Below, piece by piece: positions 1 through 9,007 of a stretch of 64,000 nt of DNA; positions within the stretch are counted from its first letter, which is position 1; the number at the start of each line of letters is the position of its first letter. The DNA is from an uncultured Lachnospiraceae bacterium. GTDB lineage: Bacteria; Bacillota; Clostridia; Lachnospirales; Lachnospiraceae. Made by a program: the position numbers and the translations under genes. Below the pieces are notes generated by a model, which worked only from the letters and a program-made list of their open reading frames with translations, searched no databases and was not told the DNA's origin. Location of the stretch: the NCBI GenBank assembly GCA_910588215.1, contig CAJUQJ010000013.1, forward strand, positions 17,333-81,332. The letters are read 5' to 3'.

Positions 1-923
1 TCCATCTCATAGTGTACACCCTTGAAGATCAGGTGACTGACCATGCCCTGGAGGATGCCCTCTGTGGGAGGGACAAGTTCCACGTCCTCCGGCCGGATCA
101 CCACATCCACCGGCTTATTGTGCCCGAAGCCTGTATCCACGCAGGCAAAACGGGTGCCAAGAATGCTGACCAGCTTATCCTCGATCATGGTGGCGGAGAT
201 GATGTTGCTGTCGCCAATAAAATCCGCCACAAAGGCGTTCTCAGGCTCATTGTAGATGGACTCCGGAGAGCCGATCTGCTGGATATAACCCTGGTTCATG
301 ACGACGATGGTATCGGACATGGTCAATGCTTCCTCCTGATCGTGAGTAACATAGACGAAGGTGATACCCAGTTCGTTCTTCATACGGATCAGTTCGTACT
401 GCATTTCCTGACGCAGCTTCAGATCCAGTGCACCGAGCGGTTCGTCCAGGAGCAGAACACGGGGCTCATTGACTATGGCCCGTGCAATGGCGATACGCTG
501 CTGCTGGCCGCCGCTTAAGGAATCCGGCATTCGGTTCTCGTATCCTTCCAGATTGACCAGTTTTAAGGCATAGCGGATCTTGTTGGCAATATAGTCTTTG
601 GATTTTTTCTTGATCTTCAAGCCGAAAGCTATGTTCTCGGCGATATTCATGTGGGTGAAAAGGGCGTACTTCTGAAATACGGTATTCAGAGGCCGCAGGT
701 TTGGCGGAAGATTCGTAATGTCCTGTCCGTCAAAGATAACGCTGCCAGTGTCCGGTGTGGCAAATCCGCCCAGTATGCGCAGGGTAGTGGTCTTGCCGCA
801 GCCGCTGGGGCCAAGGAGCGTGACAAATTCATTCTCATGGATGGTCAGATTCAGTTCGTCTAAGACCATCTGCCCGTCAAAGGATTTGGAGATATTGTTT
901 AAGTGGATCAATTCTTTGGACAT
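1..923 (-). CDS. potA: Spermidine/putrescine ABC transporter ATP-binding protein (3' end outside window)
   Basis: ATPase subunit that energises polyamine import at the cytoplasmic membrane. About 307 residues are visible. Walker A GPSGCGKTT lies at residues 38-46, followed by the signature LSGGQQQR, Walker B LLLDEP, and a C-terminal TOBE-like part (VVIRPEDVEL) that continues past the window edge. The ATG at 923 is preceded by GGAGG at a good distance. It lies about 130 bp downstream of an XRE/cupin regulator on the same strand, the usual order for clostridial pot operons (regulator, potA, potB, potC, potD). The family assignment is firm; the polyamine substrate is inferred from the PotA-like sequence and the regulator type. 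The C-terminus is missing only because the window ends. Confidence 0.88.
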   Translation of the reverse strand, partial: MSKELIHLNNISKSFDGQMVLDELNLTIHENEFVTLLGPSGCGKTTTLRILGGFATPDTGSVIFDGQDITNLPPNLRPLNTVFQKYALFTHMNIAENIAFGLKIKKKSKDYIANKIRYALKLVNLEGYENRMPDSLSGGQQQRIAIARAIVNEPRVLLLDEPLGALDLKLRQEMQYELIRMKNELGITFVYVTHDQEEALTMSDTIVVMNQGYIQQIGSPESIYNEPENAFVADFIGDSNIISATMIEDKLVSILGTRFACVDTGFGHNKPVDVVIRPEDVELVPPTEGILQGMVSHLIFKGVHYEM

Positions 924-1051
924 GGACAAATCCTCCGTGTTTTCTGCTTCGTATTTTGATATTTCGTGTTTTGTATTCTATCTGTACTTCTGCATATGCA
1001 GAGCCGCCGGCCTTGTCCGTATTAAGATAAGAACCCGACAGCGGATCAGGG

Positions 1052-1612
1052 TCAAAAGTTCGGCGGCGTGCTGATCCAGAGGAAGACTGCACCGCTCTTA
1101 CCACCGGCTTTGATATAGTGTTCCGAGTTGGGCGTGTAGTAAAAGGCCTCACCCTTCTTCGCCTTCATGCTGCGGTTTCCGATGACAATAGTGATCGTAC
1201 CAGACAATACGTAGCCAAATTCTTCACCTTCGTGGGGTTGATCTGGATAAGTAGAGCCGTCGGGATCCAGCGTGACGCGGATGGGTTCCATCATATTCTT
1301 CTGTGCGTTGGGAATGATCCATTCCACCTTGTTGTGAAGTTCCGTGTCGGTCTTCTCGAAGAAGTCCTCATTGTGAAAGACAATCTGTTCATCGTCGTCG
1401 TCGTTGAAGAAATTTTTCAAGTTTGTGCCGAGGCATTGTAAGATGTCGACCAGGGTGGCGATGGAAGGGGAAGTCAGGTCGTTCTCTAATTGACTGATAA
1501 AGCCCTTGGATAATTCGCAGCGATCCGCCAGTTCCTCCTGGGTCAGTCCCTTCTGGTTGCGCAGTTCTCTGATCTTATTGCCGATTTCCACTCGGCTGGA
1601 ATTACTGTCCAT
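1052..1612 (-). CDS. XRE-family regulator with cupin domain (PuuR-like)
   Basis: Transcription regulator of 186 residues. An N-terminal helix-turn-helix (about residues 10-65, core LTQEELADRCELSKGFISQLE) is followed by a C-terminal cupin barrel (about 105-180, with GEEFGYVLSG and the motif PHEGEE) that would bind a small effector. This architecture is that of PuuR and of regulators heading polyamine transport operons. It is upstream of and co-oriented with potA, so it probably controls that operon and itself. The start ATG at 1612 gives a normal N-terminus for the family; its ribosome binding site is weak. Effector identity is not visible in the sequence. Confidence 0.87.
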   Translation of the reverse strand: MDSNSSRVEIGNKIRELRNQKGLTQEELADRCELSKGFISQLENDLTSPSIATLVDILQCLGTNLKNFFNDDDDEQIVFHNEDFFEKTDTELHNKVEWIIPNAQKNMMEPIRVTLDPDGSTYPDQPHEGEEFGYVLSGTITIVIGNRSMKAKKGEAFYYTPNSEHYIKAGGKSGAVFLWISTPPNF

Positions 1613-2203
1613 ATTGTGTTAGTCTCTTTCTGCAGTGATTTCGTCTATAGGTTACTTTGATCGGTATTGAGTTTATGCATTGGATCCGGTCTGTCAGGGT
1701 ATATGTCATCTTCTCGTGAAGAACAAAAAGAATGTGGACCCTTGGTTATTATCAGCATTATTCACGGAACGGATACTCAGTTATAATAAACTCAAAGTTT
1801 ACTAAAACTAAACAGACGCTGAGTCTCATTATACAAAAAAGAATTGTTATGTCAATGGGATTTTTAAAAATAAAAGCAATTTTTATGAAAATGATTAACA
1901 TGGCTGTAAATTTGTGATAAAATCTAGTATGACCAACACTAATTACAGCTACCTTACACGCAAGATAAATTTCCATGTACAAGGCGGCTGAATGAGGCGA
2001 TGCCGGTAGCATCGTTGATTGAAGTAAGCGCGGCAGATTGAAATATAGACAAGTGAAAGATGTGGTTAATTAGTGCGAGTTATGCTAGACAGATAAGAGC
2101 CGGGTATCTGCGCTTAGAGATTTTGAAAATTACGGCTTATGCAATCTGCGATAAGACGGACAGAGCGAAAAGAACGATAATGATAGAAAGGCATGGTTTG
2201 AAT
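1613..2203. other. Divergent intergenic region between xre/potA operon and lactonase gene
   Basis: AT-rich region of 591 bp without a convincing gene. On the minus strand, TTGTTC (complement of 1721-1726) and TATACC (complement of 1698-1703) are 17 bp apart and could drive xre-potA. On the plus strand, TTAACA (1895-1900) and TAAAAT (1918-1923), also 17 bp apart, could serve the lactonase gene. A small hairpin CGATGC/GCATCG lies at 1998-2014 in the resulting leader. Two short open frames here look like noise. Confidence 0.4.
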
Positions 2204-3274
2204 ATGAGTCAGGATAAATATGTAGCATACGTTTCTACTTATACTGTAGGCAAAGTAGAGAAATATGGCATTAAAATTTATGATGTGGACATGGAAAGGG
2301 GGAGACTGACCGAGAAAAATCAGGTCAGGATCACCAATTCCTCCTATATATCTATTTCTCATAATAAGAAATTTCTGTATTCCATCACGGACTTCGGGGT
2401 AGAGTCATACAAGATCCTGCCCAGCGGTGACCTGGAGGTTATCAATGCCAGCAGTATTAACGGAATGCGCGGCTGTTATCTCTCCACCGATTACGAGGAT
2501 CAGTTCCTGTTCGTGGGTGGGTATCATGACGGGAAGATCACCGTGCTCAGACTGCGGGAAGACGGCGGCGTAGGAGATATCACGGATGAGATCTACCACA
2601 AGGGGCTTGGCAGTATAGCGGAACGGAATTTCAGACCCCATGTCAATTGTGTGAAGATGACGAGGGACAATCATTACCTGTGTGCGGCGGATCTTGGGCT
2701 TGACCATGTCAATGTATATCGTCTTGACCACAAGAACGGTAAACTGCGCCCCATCGATATGGTGAGAAGCGAGCAGGAGTCGGCGCCGCGCCATCTGAAG
2801 TTTTCCAAGGATGGCAGGTATATGTACATCGTCCATGAATTGAAGAATTATATCGACGTTTATACGTACGAGGAAGTGGACGGCAATCCGGAATTTGAGA
2901 AGATTCAGACAATCTCTACGCTGAATGATTATCATGCGGGGGGATCGGCGGCCAGCGCGCTTAATATTTCTGAGGATTTCAGGTATGTGGTGAGTTCCAA
3001 TGCAGGAGATAACAGTACCATCATCTACCGGGTAGATCCGGAGACGGGAATGCTTTCTAAGATATTGTGTCTGCCGATCAGTGGTGATTATCCGAAGGAC
3101 GCAAACCTTTTCCCGGACAACAGGCATCTGGTATCTCTGAATCATGAATCGGATACGATGACCTTCTTTACGGTGGATCTGGAGAACGGTCTGCTTATCA
3201 TGAACGGCAGAGAGGTGAAGGTGAATCAGCCCAACTGCATTATTTTCCATAAAATCGAAGAGGGAACCGAATAG
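2204..3274 (+). CDS. Lactonase-family beta-propeller protein (6-phosphogluconolactonase-like)
   Basis: Soluble protein of 356 residues of the seven-bladed YkgB/Pgl lactonase family. The N-terminus YVAYVSTYT resembles the family's YVGTYT opening, and later blades carry the repeated pattern of 'ISHNKKFLYSIT', 'FSKDGRYMYIVHE' and 'NISEDFRYVVSSN'. The family includes 6-phosphogluconolactonase, but many members have unknown substrates. The open frame extends upstream to 2060; the ATG at 2204 was chosen because it gives the family N-terminus and has GAAAGG upstream, while an ATG at 2180 is possible. It is followed by a strong hairpin shared with the spoIVA leader. No oxidative pentose phosphate neighbours are present, so the substrate stays open. 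Confidence 0.8.
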   Translation: MSQDKYVAYVSTYTVGKVEKYGIKIYDVDMERGRLTEKNQVRITNSSYISISHNKKFLYSITDFGVESYKILPSGDLEVINASSINGMRGCYLSTDYEDQFLFVGGYHDGKITVLRLREDGGVGDITDEIYHKGLGSIAERNFRPHVNCVKMTRDNHYLCAADLGLDHVNVYRLDHKNGKLRPIDMVRSEQESAPRHLKFSKDGRYMYIVHELKNYIDVYTYEEVDGNPEFEKIQTISTLNDYHAGGSAASALNISEDFRYVVSSNAGDNSTIIYRVDPETGMLSKILCLPISGDYPKDANLFPDNRHLVSLNHESDTMTFFTVDLENGLLIMNGREVKVNQPNCIIFHKIEEGTE

Positions 3275-3282
3275 ATGAGCTT

Positions 3283-3325
3283 CCTCCTGCATATACATTT
3301 ACCAGTATAAGCAGGAGGATTTTTA
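3283..3325 (+). terminator. Hairpin that overlaps the spoIVA Shine-Dalgarno sequence
   Basis: CCTCCTGC (3283-3290) pairs with GCAGGAGG (3311-3318); the stem continues inward with TATAC/GTATA after an A-A mismatch and is followed by ATTTTTAT. It starts 9 bp after the lactonase stop codon and looks like an intrinsic terminator for that gene. Its 3' arm is also the AGGAGG ribosome binding site of spoIVA, so any read-through transcript would have the site sequestered. Confidence 0.7.
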
Positions 3326-3326
3326 T

Positions 3327-4814
3327 ATGGATTTTTTACAGAATAATACATATGACCTGTATAAAGATATACAGCTCCGCACGGGAGGAGAAATCTATCT
3401 GGGCGTGGTAGGACCGGTGAGGACGGGGAAATCGACATTTATCAAGCGTTTTATGAATCTGCTGGTGTTGCCTTTTATGGAGGATGAGAACGAGAAGGAG
3501 CGGGCCCAGGATGAAATGCCACAGAGCGCGGGCGGCAGGACGGTTACGACGACAGAACCCAAATTTATTCCAAAGGAGGCGGCACATATCAGGCTGGGCA
3601 CGGATATTGATGTGGATATCAGGCTGATCGACTGTGTGGGCTATATGGTGGAAGGCGCCACCGGCCATATGGAAGAAGACGTGGAGCGTATGGTGAAGAC
3701 CCCTTGGTCTGCGGAAGAGATTCCTTTCACGAAAGCGGCGGAGATCGGTACCCGTAAGGTGATCAAGGATCATTCTACGATCGGTATCGTGGTGACCTGC
3801 GACGGTTCTTTTGGTGATCTGGGTCGGGACAGTTTTTTAGAAGCCGAAGCGCGTACGATCACGGAACTGCAGGCACTGGGGAAACCTTTTATCGTGCTGC
3901 TCAATTCCGCGAAGCCTTACGCGGAGGATACCAGGATGCTGGCTGATGAGATCAGTGAGAAGTATCAGGTGACCGTGATGCCGGTCAACTGTGAGCAGTT
4001 AAAGAGGGAGGACATCAATCATATCATGGAAAATATCCTCTATGAATTCCCGTTGACCATGATTGAGTTCTATATGCCTAAATGGGTGGAGATGCTGCCT
4101 TACGATCACAAGATGAAGCAGGATATCATCGTCCAGATCAAGAATTTGATGTGCAGCTTAAGTAATATCCGGGATATCACATCGGGTAGCTTTATGCCGG
4201 AGAGTGAATATATCAAGAAGTGTAAGTTGGACGGCATCAATATGTCCGACGGCAGTGTGAAGGTCCTTCTGGACGTGGACGATTCCTATTACTATGAGAT
4301 GATCAGTGATCTGGTGGGGGAAACGGTGGGAAGCGAATATCAGATGCTTGCCATGTTAAAAGAGATGGCGAAGATGAAACGGGAGTACGTGAAGGTGCTC
4401 CATGCGCTGGAATCGGTGCGCTATAAGGGCTATGGCGTCGTGATGCCGGATCGGGAAGAAATCATGTTGGAGAGGCCGGAGCTGATCAGGCAGGGCAATA
4501 AGTTCGGTGTGAAGATTAAGGCGGAGAGTCCCAGTATCCATATGATCAAGGCCAGTATTGAGACGGAGATCTCTCCTATTGTGGGCACGGAAGAGCAGGC
4601 AAGAGATCTGATCCAGTTTATCTCGGATACGGAGACCAGTGAAGAGGGCATCTGGGAGACGAATATCTTTGGTAAGACGGTAGAACAGCTGGTGAATGAC
4701 GGTATCACGGGTAAAATTTCCATGATCAATGAGGAAAGCCAGGTGAAATTGCAGGAGACTATGCAGAAGATCGTCAATGACTGCAATGGCGGGATGGTGT
4801 GCATCATCATCTGA
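3327..4814 (+). CDS. spoIVA: Stage IV sporulation protein A
   Basis: Coat morphogenetic ATPase that polymerises on the outer forespore membrane and forms the base of the spore coat. The 495 residues match the usual length of about 492. Walker A GPVRTGKST is at residues 29-37, followed by the TRAFAC-like segment with VDIRLIDCVGY; the protein ends in the conserved C-terminal anchor region (GGMVCIII). The ATG at 3327 follows GCAGGAGG. It is transcribed alone: a hairpin precedes it and a strong terminator follows. In Bacillus it is made in the mother cell under SigE; I could not identify a SigE promoter with confidence, partly because the upstream space is only about 50 bp. Confidence 0.97.
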   Translation: MDFLQNNTYDLYKDIQLRTGGEIYLGVVGPVRTGKSTFIKRFMNLLVLPFMEDENEKERAQDEMPQSAGGRTVTTTEPKFIPKEAAHIRLGTDIDVDIRLIDCVGYMVEGATGHMEEDVERMVKTPWSAEEIPFTKAAEIGTRKVIKDHSTIGIVVTCDGSFGDLGRDSFLEAEARTITELQALGKPFIVLLNSAKPYAEDTRMLADEISEKYQVTVMPVNCEQLKREDINHIMENILYEFPLTMIEFYMPKWVEMLPYDHKMKQDIIVQIKNLMCSLSNIRDITSGSFMPESEYIKKCKLDGINMSDGSVKVLLDVDDSYYYEMISDLVGETVGSEYQMLAMLKEMAKMKREYVKVLHALESVRYKGYGVVMPDREEIMLERPELIRQGNKFGVKIKAESPSIHMIKASIETEISPIVGTEEQARDLIQFISDTETSEEGIWETNIFGKTVEQLVNDGITGKISMINEESQVKLQETMQKIVNDCNGGMVCIII

Positions 4815-4829
4815 AGAAGCAGTTTCTCT

Positions 4830-4869
4830 GAAAAAGAGACAGGACAGGAAGGTGTCCTGCTTCTTTTTC
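4830..4869 (+). terminator. Intrinsic terminator after spoIVA
   Basis: GAAAAAGAGACAGGACA (4830-4846) pairs almost completely with TGTCCTGCTTCTTTTTC (4853-4869) around a GGAAGG loop. The A-rich left foot and T-rich right foot make it a likely bidirectional terminator. Confidence 0.85.
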
Positions 4870-4894
4870 AGTGGGGATAAAATCAGATACGGCA

Positions 4895-4923
4895 TTTACG
4901 CCGGCGTGAAATAGTGATAGAAT
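4895..4923 (+). promoter_or_regulatory. Candidate promoter for the purine nucleoside phosphorylase gene
   Basis: TTTACG (4895-4900) and TAGAAT (4918-4923) are separated by 17 bp. This is the best sigma-A-like pair between the spoIVA terminator and the gene start at 4989, and leaves a leader of about 60 nt. Confidence 0.4.
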
Positions 4924-4988
4924 ATAAGACATTACATTGCTTCGCTTCTCGTTTAGATGTAAATAATTCAAAGAAAGGTGGTAGTATA

Positions 4989-5822
4989 ATGAATTCGGTA
5001 TACGAAAAATTATTAAAATGTTATGAGTGCTTTAAAGCAAAGATTGATTTTGAACCCAAGGTGGCGGTAGTGTTAGGATCCGGTCTTGGTAATTTTGCGA
5101 AGACGGTGGATGTCAGGGCAGAACTTCCCTACAGCGAGATCGAGGGATTCCCGGTATCTACGGTGCCAGGACATGCGGGGAAATTCATCTTCGGTTATAT
5201 CAATGAGGTGCCGGTGGTCCTGATGCAGGGACGCGTACATTATTATGAAGGATATCCGATCACGGATGTAGTGCTGCCGACCCGGCTGATGAAGATGATG
5301 GGGGCGAAAGTACTGTTTCTGACCAATGCTTCCGGCGGTATCAATCCTGCCTTCCATGCGGGCAGCCTGATGCTGATCCAGGATCATATCTCAATCTTCG
5401 CACCGAATCCGTTGATCGGTGCCAATATCGAGGAGCTTGGGACAAGGTTCCCGGATATGTCCCATGTCTATGACGAGGATCTGCAGGAGATCATCAGAAG
5501 CACGGCGAAGGCAAATGAGATCGAGTTGTTTGAGGGAATCTATGCGCAGCTGACAGGCCCCTCTTTCGAGTCCCCGGCGGAGATCCAGCTGTTGCATAAG
5601 CTGGGAGCCAGCGCGGTAGGTATGAGTACTGTGGTGGAGGCGATCGCGGCTAACCATATGGGTATGAAGATCTGCGGCGTTTCCTGTGTCAGCAATCTGG
5701 CAGCAGGCATGAACAGTGCGCCTCTGACTCATGAGGAAGTGCAGGAGGCGGCTAATGCAGTGGCACCCAAGTTCGAGAAGCTGCTGGTTGAGTCGATCAC
5801 AAAGTTCCGGGAGCTGGTCTAG
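4989..5822 (+). CDS. Purine nucleoside phosphorylase, trimeric (PNP I) family
   Basis: Cytoplasmic enzyme that cleaves inosine/guanosine-type nucleosides with phosphate to the base and ribose-1-phosphate. It has 277 residues, normal for the trimeric class. Visible family motifs are VVLGSGLGNF near the N-terminus, PGHAGK, the NASGGIN loop, the LTGPSFESPAEI segment and GMSTVVEAIAANH. The open frame reaches back to 4914, but the ATG at 4989 is preceded by AAAGGTGG and gives the expected N-terminus. It is followed after 52 bp by an MtaD-type deaminase, so the pair probably serves purine nucleoside salvage. Confidence 0.94.
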   Translation: MNSVYEKLLKCYECFKAKIDFEPKVAVVLGSGLGNFAKTVDVRAELPYSEIEGFPVSTVPGHAGKFIFGYINEVPVVLMQGRVHYYEGYPITDVVLPTRLMKMMGAKVLFLTNASGGINPAFHAGSLMLIQDHISIFAPNPLIGANIEELGTRFPDMSHVYDEDLQEIIRSTAKANEIELFEGIYAQLTGPSFESPAEIQLLHKLGASAVGMSTVVEAIAANHMGMKICGVSCVSNLAAGMNSAPLTHEEVQEAANAVAPKFEKLLVESITKFRELV

Positions 5823-5874
5823 CGCAGTGCGAAGATTCCGAAAACCTGGTTTTGCAGAATGGAGGAAGGGACAG

Positions 5875-7188
5875 ATGAATTACAGATTTTATAATGCGCG
5901 TATCCTGACAATGGCTACAGATAAGCTGACGGAAGGAGAACTCTGGGTGCAGGACGGCAAGATTCTGTATGTGGGAGACGGAAGCAATACGGAAAGTGTC
6001 TGTGTCGGGGAACAGAATGCAGGAGAGGGCAAGACCAAATGGGATCGGGAGATTGATTGTGAAGGCAATCTTCTGATGCCCGGGTTTAAGAATGCTCATA
6101 CTCATTCTGGTATGACGCTGCTGCGTTCTTATGCAGACGATCTGCCGCTGCAGGATTGGCTGTTTCAACAGGTATTTCCGATCGAGGAGAAGATGGATGG
6201 GGAGATGATCTATCATCTGACAAAGCTGGCAGTGCTGGAATATCTGACCAGCGGTATCACGGCGATCTTCGATATGTATCTTACGCCGGAGACCACGGCC
6301 AGAGCCTGCGTGGAGATGGGGATGCGTTGTGTGCAGGTAAGCGGGACCAGCGGACAGACGGATTTCGAGCCTTCGCTTAAGCTGTTGGAAGAGCGATATC
6401 AGACGCTGAATCATGAGGATCCGCTGCTCAGCTATTTTATTGGCTTTCATGCAGAGTATACCTGCTCCAGAGGGTTGATGGAACGGGTGGCGGAGATCGC
6501 ACGTAAGTATAAAGCGCCGGTGTATACGCATCTGGCGGAGACGAAGGCGGAGGTGGAAGGCTGTAAGGAGCGCTATGGCATGTCGCCCGCGAAGCTGCTT
6601 GACACCATCGGCATGTTTGATCACGGCGGAGGCGGGTATCACTGTGTTTGGATGGACGAGGAGGATCTGGAGATTTTCCGTAGGCGTGGACTGACCGCGG
6701 TCACAAATCCGGGCTCCAACACCAAACTTGCCAGCGGTATCGCGCCAATCTCCGCTTATTTGAAAAAGGGCATCAACGTAGCTATCGGTACGGATGGGCC
6801 TGCCAGCAATAACTGTCTGGATATGTTCCGGGAGATGTTCCTGGTGACGGGGCTTGCCAAGCTGCGGGAGGAGGACGCCTCTGCCGTGGATGCCTGGGAA
6901 GTATTGAAGATGGCGACAGTGAACGGTTCCAAGGCCATGTATCTGCCGGATACGGATGTGCTGGCACCAGGGAAGAAGGCGGATATCGTTATGATCGACC
7001 TCCATCAGCCCAATATGCAGCCGCTTAATAATATACCCAAGAATTTGGTTTATAGCGGCAGTAAGCAGAATGTGAAGATGACCATGATCCAGGGAAGGAT
7101 CCTGTATGAAAACGGCATCTTTACAGACAGCTACGACGTGGAGGAAATCTATAGAAAGGCAAACGAGATCATAGACAGTCTCAGATAA
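5875..7188 (+). CDS. mtaD: Amidohydrolase, 5-methylthioadenosine/S-adenosylhomocysteine deaminase family
   Basis: Metal-dependent deaminase of the ATZ/TRZ/SsnA amidohydrolase class, 437 residues. The metal-binding NAHTHSGM sits after the small N-terminal barrel; later ligands are in THLAET, YHCVWM and the GTDGPASNN loop that carries the catalytic Asp. The start at 5875 has GGAGGAAGGG just upstream; the frame is open further back into the preceding gene but has no better start. Known members deaminate MTA/SAH or other purine-like compounds. Next to a purine nucleoside phosphorylase, deamination of an adenosine-type nucleoside is the most likely job, but the exact substrate cannot be read from the sequence. 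Confidence 0.85.
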   Translation: MNYRFYNARILTMATDKLTEGELWVQDGKILYVGDGSNTESVCVGEQNAGEGKTKWDREIDCEGNLLMPGFKNAHTHSGMTLLRSYADDLPLQDWLFQQVFPIEEKMDGEMIYHLTKLAVLEYLTSGITAIFDMYLTPETTARACVEMGMRCVQVSGTSGQTDFEPSLKLLEERYQTLNHEDPLLSYFIGFHAEYTCSRGLMERVAEIARKYKAPVYTHLAETKAEVEGCKERYGMSPAKLLDTIGMFDHGGGGYHCVWMDEEDLEIFRRRGLTAVTNPGSNTKLASGIAPISAYLKKGINVAIGTDGPASNNCLDMFREMFLVTGLAKLREEDASAVDAWEVLKMATVNGSKAMYLPDTDVLAPGKKADIVMIDLHQPNMQPLNNIPKNLVYSGSKQNVKMTMIQGRILYENGIFTDSYDVEEIYRKANEIIDSLR

Positions 7189-7267
7189 CATGTAACAGGC
7201 AGCGGGCTATGCAGCAAAGCTTCAGTCCTTGTCTGATGCAGATTGTCGCTTAACGTTTGAAACGGAT

Positions 7268-8959
7268 ATGGAAGGTTTAGTATTAGCGGGCATGATTCTT
7301 TTTCTGATCGTGCTCATCATGGGTAAGGAATATATCAATAGTAAGTCTTTTCATAAACATAATCTGCAGCGGATCTATGCAAGTTATGGTATGGCTTGTG
7401 AACGGGAGTACAAGGCGGGGGAGATGGAGCATATAAAGAAGTATTATCTGAGACATCCCCGCAGGAATCAGATCGACGATATCACATGGGATGATCTGAA
7501 TCTGGACAGTATTTATCAGCAGATCAACGTTTCCTGCAGCGCAGCGGGAGACGAATATCTGTATTATAAACTGCGGACGCCGGTAGACGGACAGGAAGAG
7601 TTGGAGAAATGGGAAGCAAAGACCAACTTTTTCATGGAGCATGAAGAAGAAAGGCACCGTATACAGAGTCTGTTCTATCAGCTGGGGAGAATGGGAAGAT
7701 ACTCACTGCATGAATATATTGAAAATTTGGATATTCTGGGTGAGCGGAAGAACGGGAAATATGTCCTGTATAACTTATTGTTCTTTTTATGCATCGGGAG
7801 TATGTTTGCAGCACCGCCTTTCGGAATCGTCGCACTGCTTGTGGTGGTGTGTCACAATCTGATCGGATATTTCAGGGAATATAAGCAGATTGAACCTTAT
7901 ATCACCAGTTTCCGTTACATTAAGAGGATGTTGGATGCGGCAGAGCAGATGGGACAGATAACGGTGGAGAGTATTAGCGAGGAGCAGGAACGTCTGCGCG
8001 GCTGTCACCGGAAGATGAAAGGATTTATTCGTAATTCTTACTTGCTTGTCTATGTGGAGAAGGGTAACGGTGATCCTTTCAGCCTGATCTTGGATTATGT
8101 GCGAATGGTCTTTTATCTGGATCTTATCCAGTTTAATAATGCATTAAATGCTGTGCGGGGACATCTTGACGAGATTGACGAGATGATGACGCTGCTTGGG
8201 CAGATTGAGTCTGCGGTGGTGATCGGTTCTTACAGGAAGAGTCTGCCTGCGTACTGTGTGCCTATGATTCGATTTGAGGAAGGGGCAGACAGGCATATGG
8301 TGATAGAACAACTGTATCATCCGCTTTTGTCAGATCCGGTGAAGAATTCCATTGATACGGATAGAGGGGTTCTGCTGACCGGTTCCAATGCTTCCGGGAA
8401 ATCCACTTTTCTGCGTGCAGTGGCGCTTAGCGCTGTGCTGGCTCAGACAATACACACCTGTCCGGCAGACCACTATGAGGCACCGGCATTTCGTATCTTT
8501 TCATCTATGTCGTTGAAGGATGATTTGATCGGCGGTCAGAGTTATTATATGGTAGAGATCAGAGCCATCAAACGGATCCTCGATCAGGTGAAGCAGGCCG
8601 AGGAGGAGCACGGCTGCGTGCTTTGTTTTGTGGATGAGGTATTACGGGGGACTAATACGGTAGAACGGATCGCAGCCTCCACGCAGATCATGAAGATGTT
8701 GTCAGCCGGGCATGTGATCTGTTTTGCAGCGACCCACGACGTGGAACTGACCAAATTGCTGGAAAAGGAATACGATAATTATCATTTCGAGGAACGGATT
8801 GAGGAAGACGATGTGTTCTTTCCCTACACGCTGATGTCGGGACCGGCCACGACGCGGAACGCCATTGCGCTGCTTAAGATGCTTGGATATGATGAGAAGA
8901 TCATTGCGGATGCGGAAGCTATGGCGAAGCATTTTATGACGGAGGGAAGCTGGGCGTAA
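7268..8959 (+). CDS. MutS-family ATPase with N-terminal membrane segment
   Basis: Protein of 563 residues. The C-terminal half is a MutS domain V ATPase: Walker A GSNASGKST (about residue 375), ILxxF-like SMSLKDDLIGGQS, Walker B CFVDEVLRGTN and the conserved AATHDVEL. The N-terminal mismatch-recognition domains of MutS are absent. Instead there is a hydrophobic segment at the N-terminus (LVLAGMILFLIVLIM) and another around residues 165-200. Members of this lineage are commonly annotated 'MutS-related' and their role is unknown. The start is uncertain: ATG 7268 begins the hydrophobic segment, while ATG 7229 is also in frame; neither has a strong ribosome binding site. It lies between the deaminase and RNase HI on the same strand. 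Confidence 0.82.
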   Translation: MEGLVLAGMILFLIVLIMGKEYINSKSFHKHNLQRIYASYGMACEREYKAGEMEHIKKYYLRHPRRNQIDDITWDDLNLDSIYQQINVSCSAAGDEYLYYKLRTPVDGQEELEKWEAKTNFFMEHEEERHRIQSLFYQLGRMGRYSLHEYIENLDILGERKNGKYVLYNLLFFLCIGSMFAAPPFGIVALLVVVCHNLIGYFREYKQIEPYITSFRYIKRMLDAAEQMGQITVESISEEQERLRGCHRKMKGFIRNSYLLVYVEKGNGDPFSLILDYVRMVFYLDLIQFNNALNAVRGHLDEIDEMMTLLGQIESAVVIGSYRKSLPAYCVPMIRFEEGADRHMVIEQLYHPLLSDPVKNSIDTDRGVLLTGSNASGKSTFLRAVALSAVLAQTIHTCPADHYEAPAFRIFSSMSLKDDLIGGQSYYMVEIRAIKRILDQVKQAEEEHGCVLCFVDEVLRGTNTVERIAASTQIMKMLSAGHVICFAATHDVELTKLLEKEYDNYHFEERIEEDDVFFPYTLMSGPATTRNAIALLKMLGYDEKIIADAEAMAKHFMTEGSWA

Positions 8960-9007
8960 AGAGTGCAGTATAGTATCAGACAAGGAAAAGGAAGGATATG
9001 GACAGTG

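Noticed and set aside
2060..2203. Upstream in-frame extension of the lactonase gene
   Set aside because: The extra residues do not resemble the family, and the ATG at 2204 has the better ribosome binding site and N-terminus.
5797..7191. 464-codon open frame on the minus strand opposite the deaminase gene
   Set aside because: It is a shadow of the real gene: the plus-strand frame has all deaminase motifs, and the antisense product has no family features and a His/Leu/Arg-rich composition typical of complements.
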